Below are positions 4,343 to 5,674 of a DNA stretch of 5,674 bases, piece by piece. A program made the translations under genes and the position numbers. The notes beneath the pieces are model-generated. The model had not been told where the DNA came from. It was given only the letters and a program-made list of their open reading frames with translations, and ran no database searches. Positions within the stretch are counted from its first letter, which is position 1, and each line of letters opens with the position of its first letter. Origin of the DNA: Methylobacterium sp. (GTDB lineage Bacteria; Pseudomonadota; Alphaproteobacteria; Rhizobiales; Beijerinckiaceae); NCBI GenBank assembly GCA_020252865.1, contig JADCCH010000188.1, forward strand, positions 1 through 5,674, read 5' to 3'.

Positions 4343-5674
4343 GCGGCACTCCTGTCGGGGCTGGCACGACCTCATCCAGCACCTTCGCCGAGCAGAGCAC
4401 GCCCGGCACGCCCGCGCCGGGATGCGTGCCCGCTCCCACGAGATAGAGGCCGTCGAGCTCCTCGCTCCGGTTATGCGGGCGGAACCACGCGCTCTGGAAC
4501 AAGGTGGGTTCCAGGCTGAAGGCCGCACCATGCGTGGAAAGGAGCCGCGATTCGAAATCGAGCGGCGTCATCACGGCGGAGGTCACGAGGTTCGCGCCGA
4601 GCTTTGGCAGGAGCGTCGCCTCGAGATGCGACTGGATGCGCCGGCGCATGGGCTCGGACTCGCGGCGCCAGTCAATCTTGCCCTGCAGGTTCGGCACCGG
4701 CACGAGGCAATAGAAGGCATCATGCCCCTCGGGCGCGACAGAGGGATCGGTGGCCGACGGCCGATGCAGGTAGAGGCTGAAATCCTTCGAGAGCCGCTTC
4801 CGGGTGAAGATGTCATCGAGCAGGCCACGATAGCGCGGCCCCATCTGGATCGTGTGGTGATGCAGGTGCTCGTAGCGGTGCCTCGTCCCGAAATACCAGA
4901 CGAACACGCCCATCGAGTAGCGCGCATTCGCGAGCTTCCTCAACGTCCAGCGCTTCTTCGGAAGGTCTGCCAGCAAGGTGCCATAGGTATGGGCGGTACA
5001 GGCATTGGAGACGACGATATCCGCTTTCAAGCTCGTGCCATCGGCGAGTTCCACGCCCGTCACGCGGCCATGTTCATGCAGGATGCGCGTCACATCCGTG
5101 CCGAAGCGGAGCGCATGTCCTTCCCCTTGCACGAGATCGGCAAGGCCGGCGACCACCGCGCCCGTTCCGCCCATCGCATAATGCACCCCGAATTCCCGTT
5201 CGAGATGCAGGATCAGCGCATAGACCGCCGTGACATTGAACGGATTGCCGCCAATGAAAAGCGGGTGGAAGCTCAGCGCCATCCTGAGGCGCTCGTCGGT
5301 CACGTGCCGCGCGACCATCTTGTAAAGCGAGCGATCCGCCCGCATCATCGCCATCTGTGGCACCGCTTTCAGCATATCCGTGACGTGCGAAAAGGGTCTT
5401 GCGGAAAGCTGCTCGTAGCCCACGCGATAGATTGCGGCGCTCTCCTTGAGGATCTTCGCATAACCCTCCGCCTCGCCCGGCGCGAAGGCGGCGATGCGTG
5501 CGCGCATCGTTTCCTCGTCGCCGCCCCAATCGAGATGCGAGCCATCCGCGAAGGCGATGCGATAGAAGGGATCGAGCGGTTTCAGCGTGACATGATCCGC
5601 CATCCGCTTGCCGCAAAGCGCCCAGAGCTCTTCCAGCAGGTCCGGGGCGGTGATGAGCGTCGGGCCGCGATCGA
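4335..5674 (-). CDS. crtI: Phytoene desaturase CrtI (5' end outside window)
   Basis: FAD-dependent desaturase that converts phytoene to neurosporene (three steps) or lycopene (four steps); the sequence alone does not tell which. It is membrane-associated. The window shows 445 residues with no stop up to the right edge. The visible part starts at DRGPTLITAPDLLEELW, which in family members lies about 65 residues from the N-terminus, so only the Rossmann GxGxxG region is missing. The first ATG in the window, at 5603, is internal. Further family features are LSFHPLFIGGNPF, HYAMGGTGAVVAGLADL, and the C-terminal FAD motif GLYLVGAGTHPGAGVPGV at about 408-425 of the visible part. The ending GVPHA and TGA overlap the crtB start by 8 bp. 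Promoter and operator lie beyond the right edge. Confidence 0.96.
   Translation of the reverse strand, partial: DRGPTLITAPDLLEELWALCGKRMADHVTLKPLDPFYRIAFADGSHLDWGGDEETMRARIAAFAPGEAEGYAKILKESAAIYRVGYEQLSARPFSHVTDMLKAVPQMAMMRADRSLYKMVARHVTDERLRMALSFHPLFIGGNPFNVTAVYALILHLEREFGVHYAMGGTGAVVAGLADLVQGEGHALRFGTDVTRILHEHGRVTGVELADGTSLKADIVVSNACTAHTYGTLLADLPKKRWTLRKLANARYSMGVFVWYFGTRHRYEHLHHHTIQMGPRYRGLLDDIFTRKRLSKDFSLYLHRPSATDPSVAPEGHDAFYCLVPVPNLQGKIDWRRESEPMRRRIQSHLEATLLPKLGANLVTSAVMTPLDFESRLLSTHGAAFSLEPTLFQSAWFRPHNRSEELDGLYLVGAGTHPGAGVPGVLCSAKVLDEVVPAPTGVPHA
4349..4353 (-). promoter_or_regulatory. Ribosome binding site of crtB within the crtI 3' end
   Basis: AGGAG on the minus strand, 6 nt before the crtB ATG at 4342. 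It lies inside the last codons of crtI and fixes the crtB start against upstream in-frame ATG codons. Confidence 0.65.

Noticed and set aside
3153..4519. Plus-strand frames of 156 and 368 residues opposite crtB
   Set aside because: Antisense shadows of crtB, whose catalytic motifs are intact on the minus strand.
4343..4531. Upstream extension of crtB to the ATG at 4531
   Set aside because: It lies within crtI coding sequence in another frame, is arginine- and serine-rich without family resemblance, and the ATG at 4342 has a good ribosome site.
1..5674. tRNA, rRNA, CRISPR arrays, transposases
   Set aside because: None is visible; the only repeat is the short palindromic element between crtC and the small membrane gene.

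Overview
The window is part of the carotenoid section of an anoxygenic photosynthesis gene cluster. It comes from a high-GC alphaproteobacterium, most likely a purple or aerobic phototroph of the Hyphomicrobiales (Rhizobiales) type. The evidence is the set of purple-bacterial genes crtE, crtD, crtC, crtB and crtI, the strong G/C preference at third codon positions, a TGT-N12-ACA site of the PpsR/CrtJ type, and a palindromic CTAGAGC-ended intergenic repeat that resembles repeats I recall from Hyphomicrobiales genomes. The order-level assignment is an inference.

Layout from left to right: the N-terminal part of crtE (minus strand, running off the left edge); a divergent control region at about 496-644 with one perfect and one near-perfect PpsR/CrtJ-type site; crtD and crtC on the plus strand with a long, odd overlap; a 108-bp structured repeat at 3028-3135; then, convergent to crtC, a 48-codon gene for a small single-span membrane protein, crtB, and crtI (minus strand, running off the right edge and lacking about its first 65 codons). 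crtI and crtB overlap by 8 bp and are clearly one operon.

Together the genes cover most of the route from farnesyl diphosphate to hydroxylated acyclic carotenoids. CrtE makes geranylgeranyl diphosphate, CrtB condenses two of these to phytoene, and CrtI desaturates phytoene to neurosporene or lycopene. CrtC then hydrates the psi end group and CrtD introduces the 3,4 double bond. CrtF (O-methyltransferase), the usual next step towards spheroidene or spirilloxanthin, is not in the window and would be expected beyond crtE.

Most of the sequence is a recognisable, known pathway, and I see no new enzymatic system. Three points deserve a second look. The crtD/crtC junction gives crtC no normal start codon and gives crtD a 26-residue tail. 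The palindromic repeat supplies the TAG stop codons of both flanking convergent genes. The 48-codon membrane protein occupies the position that tspO has in Rhodobacter.
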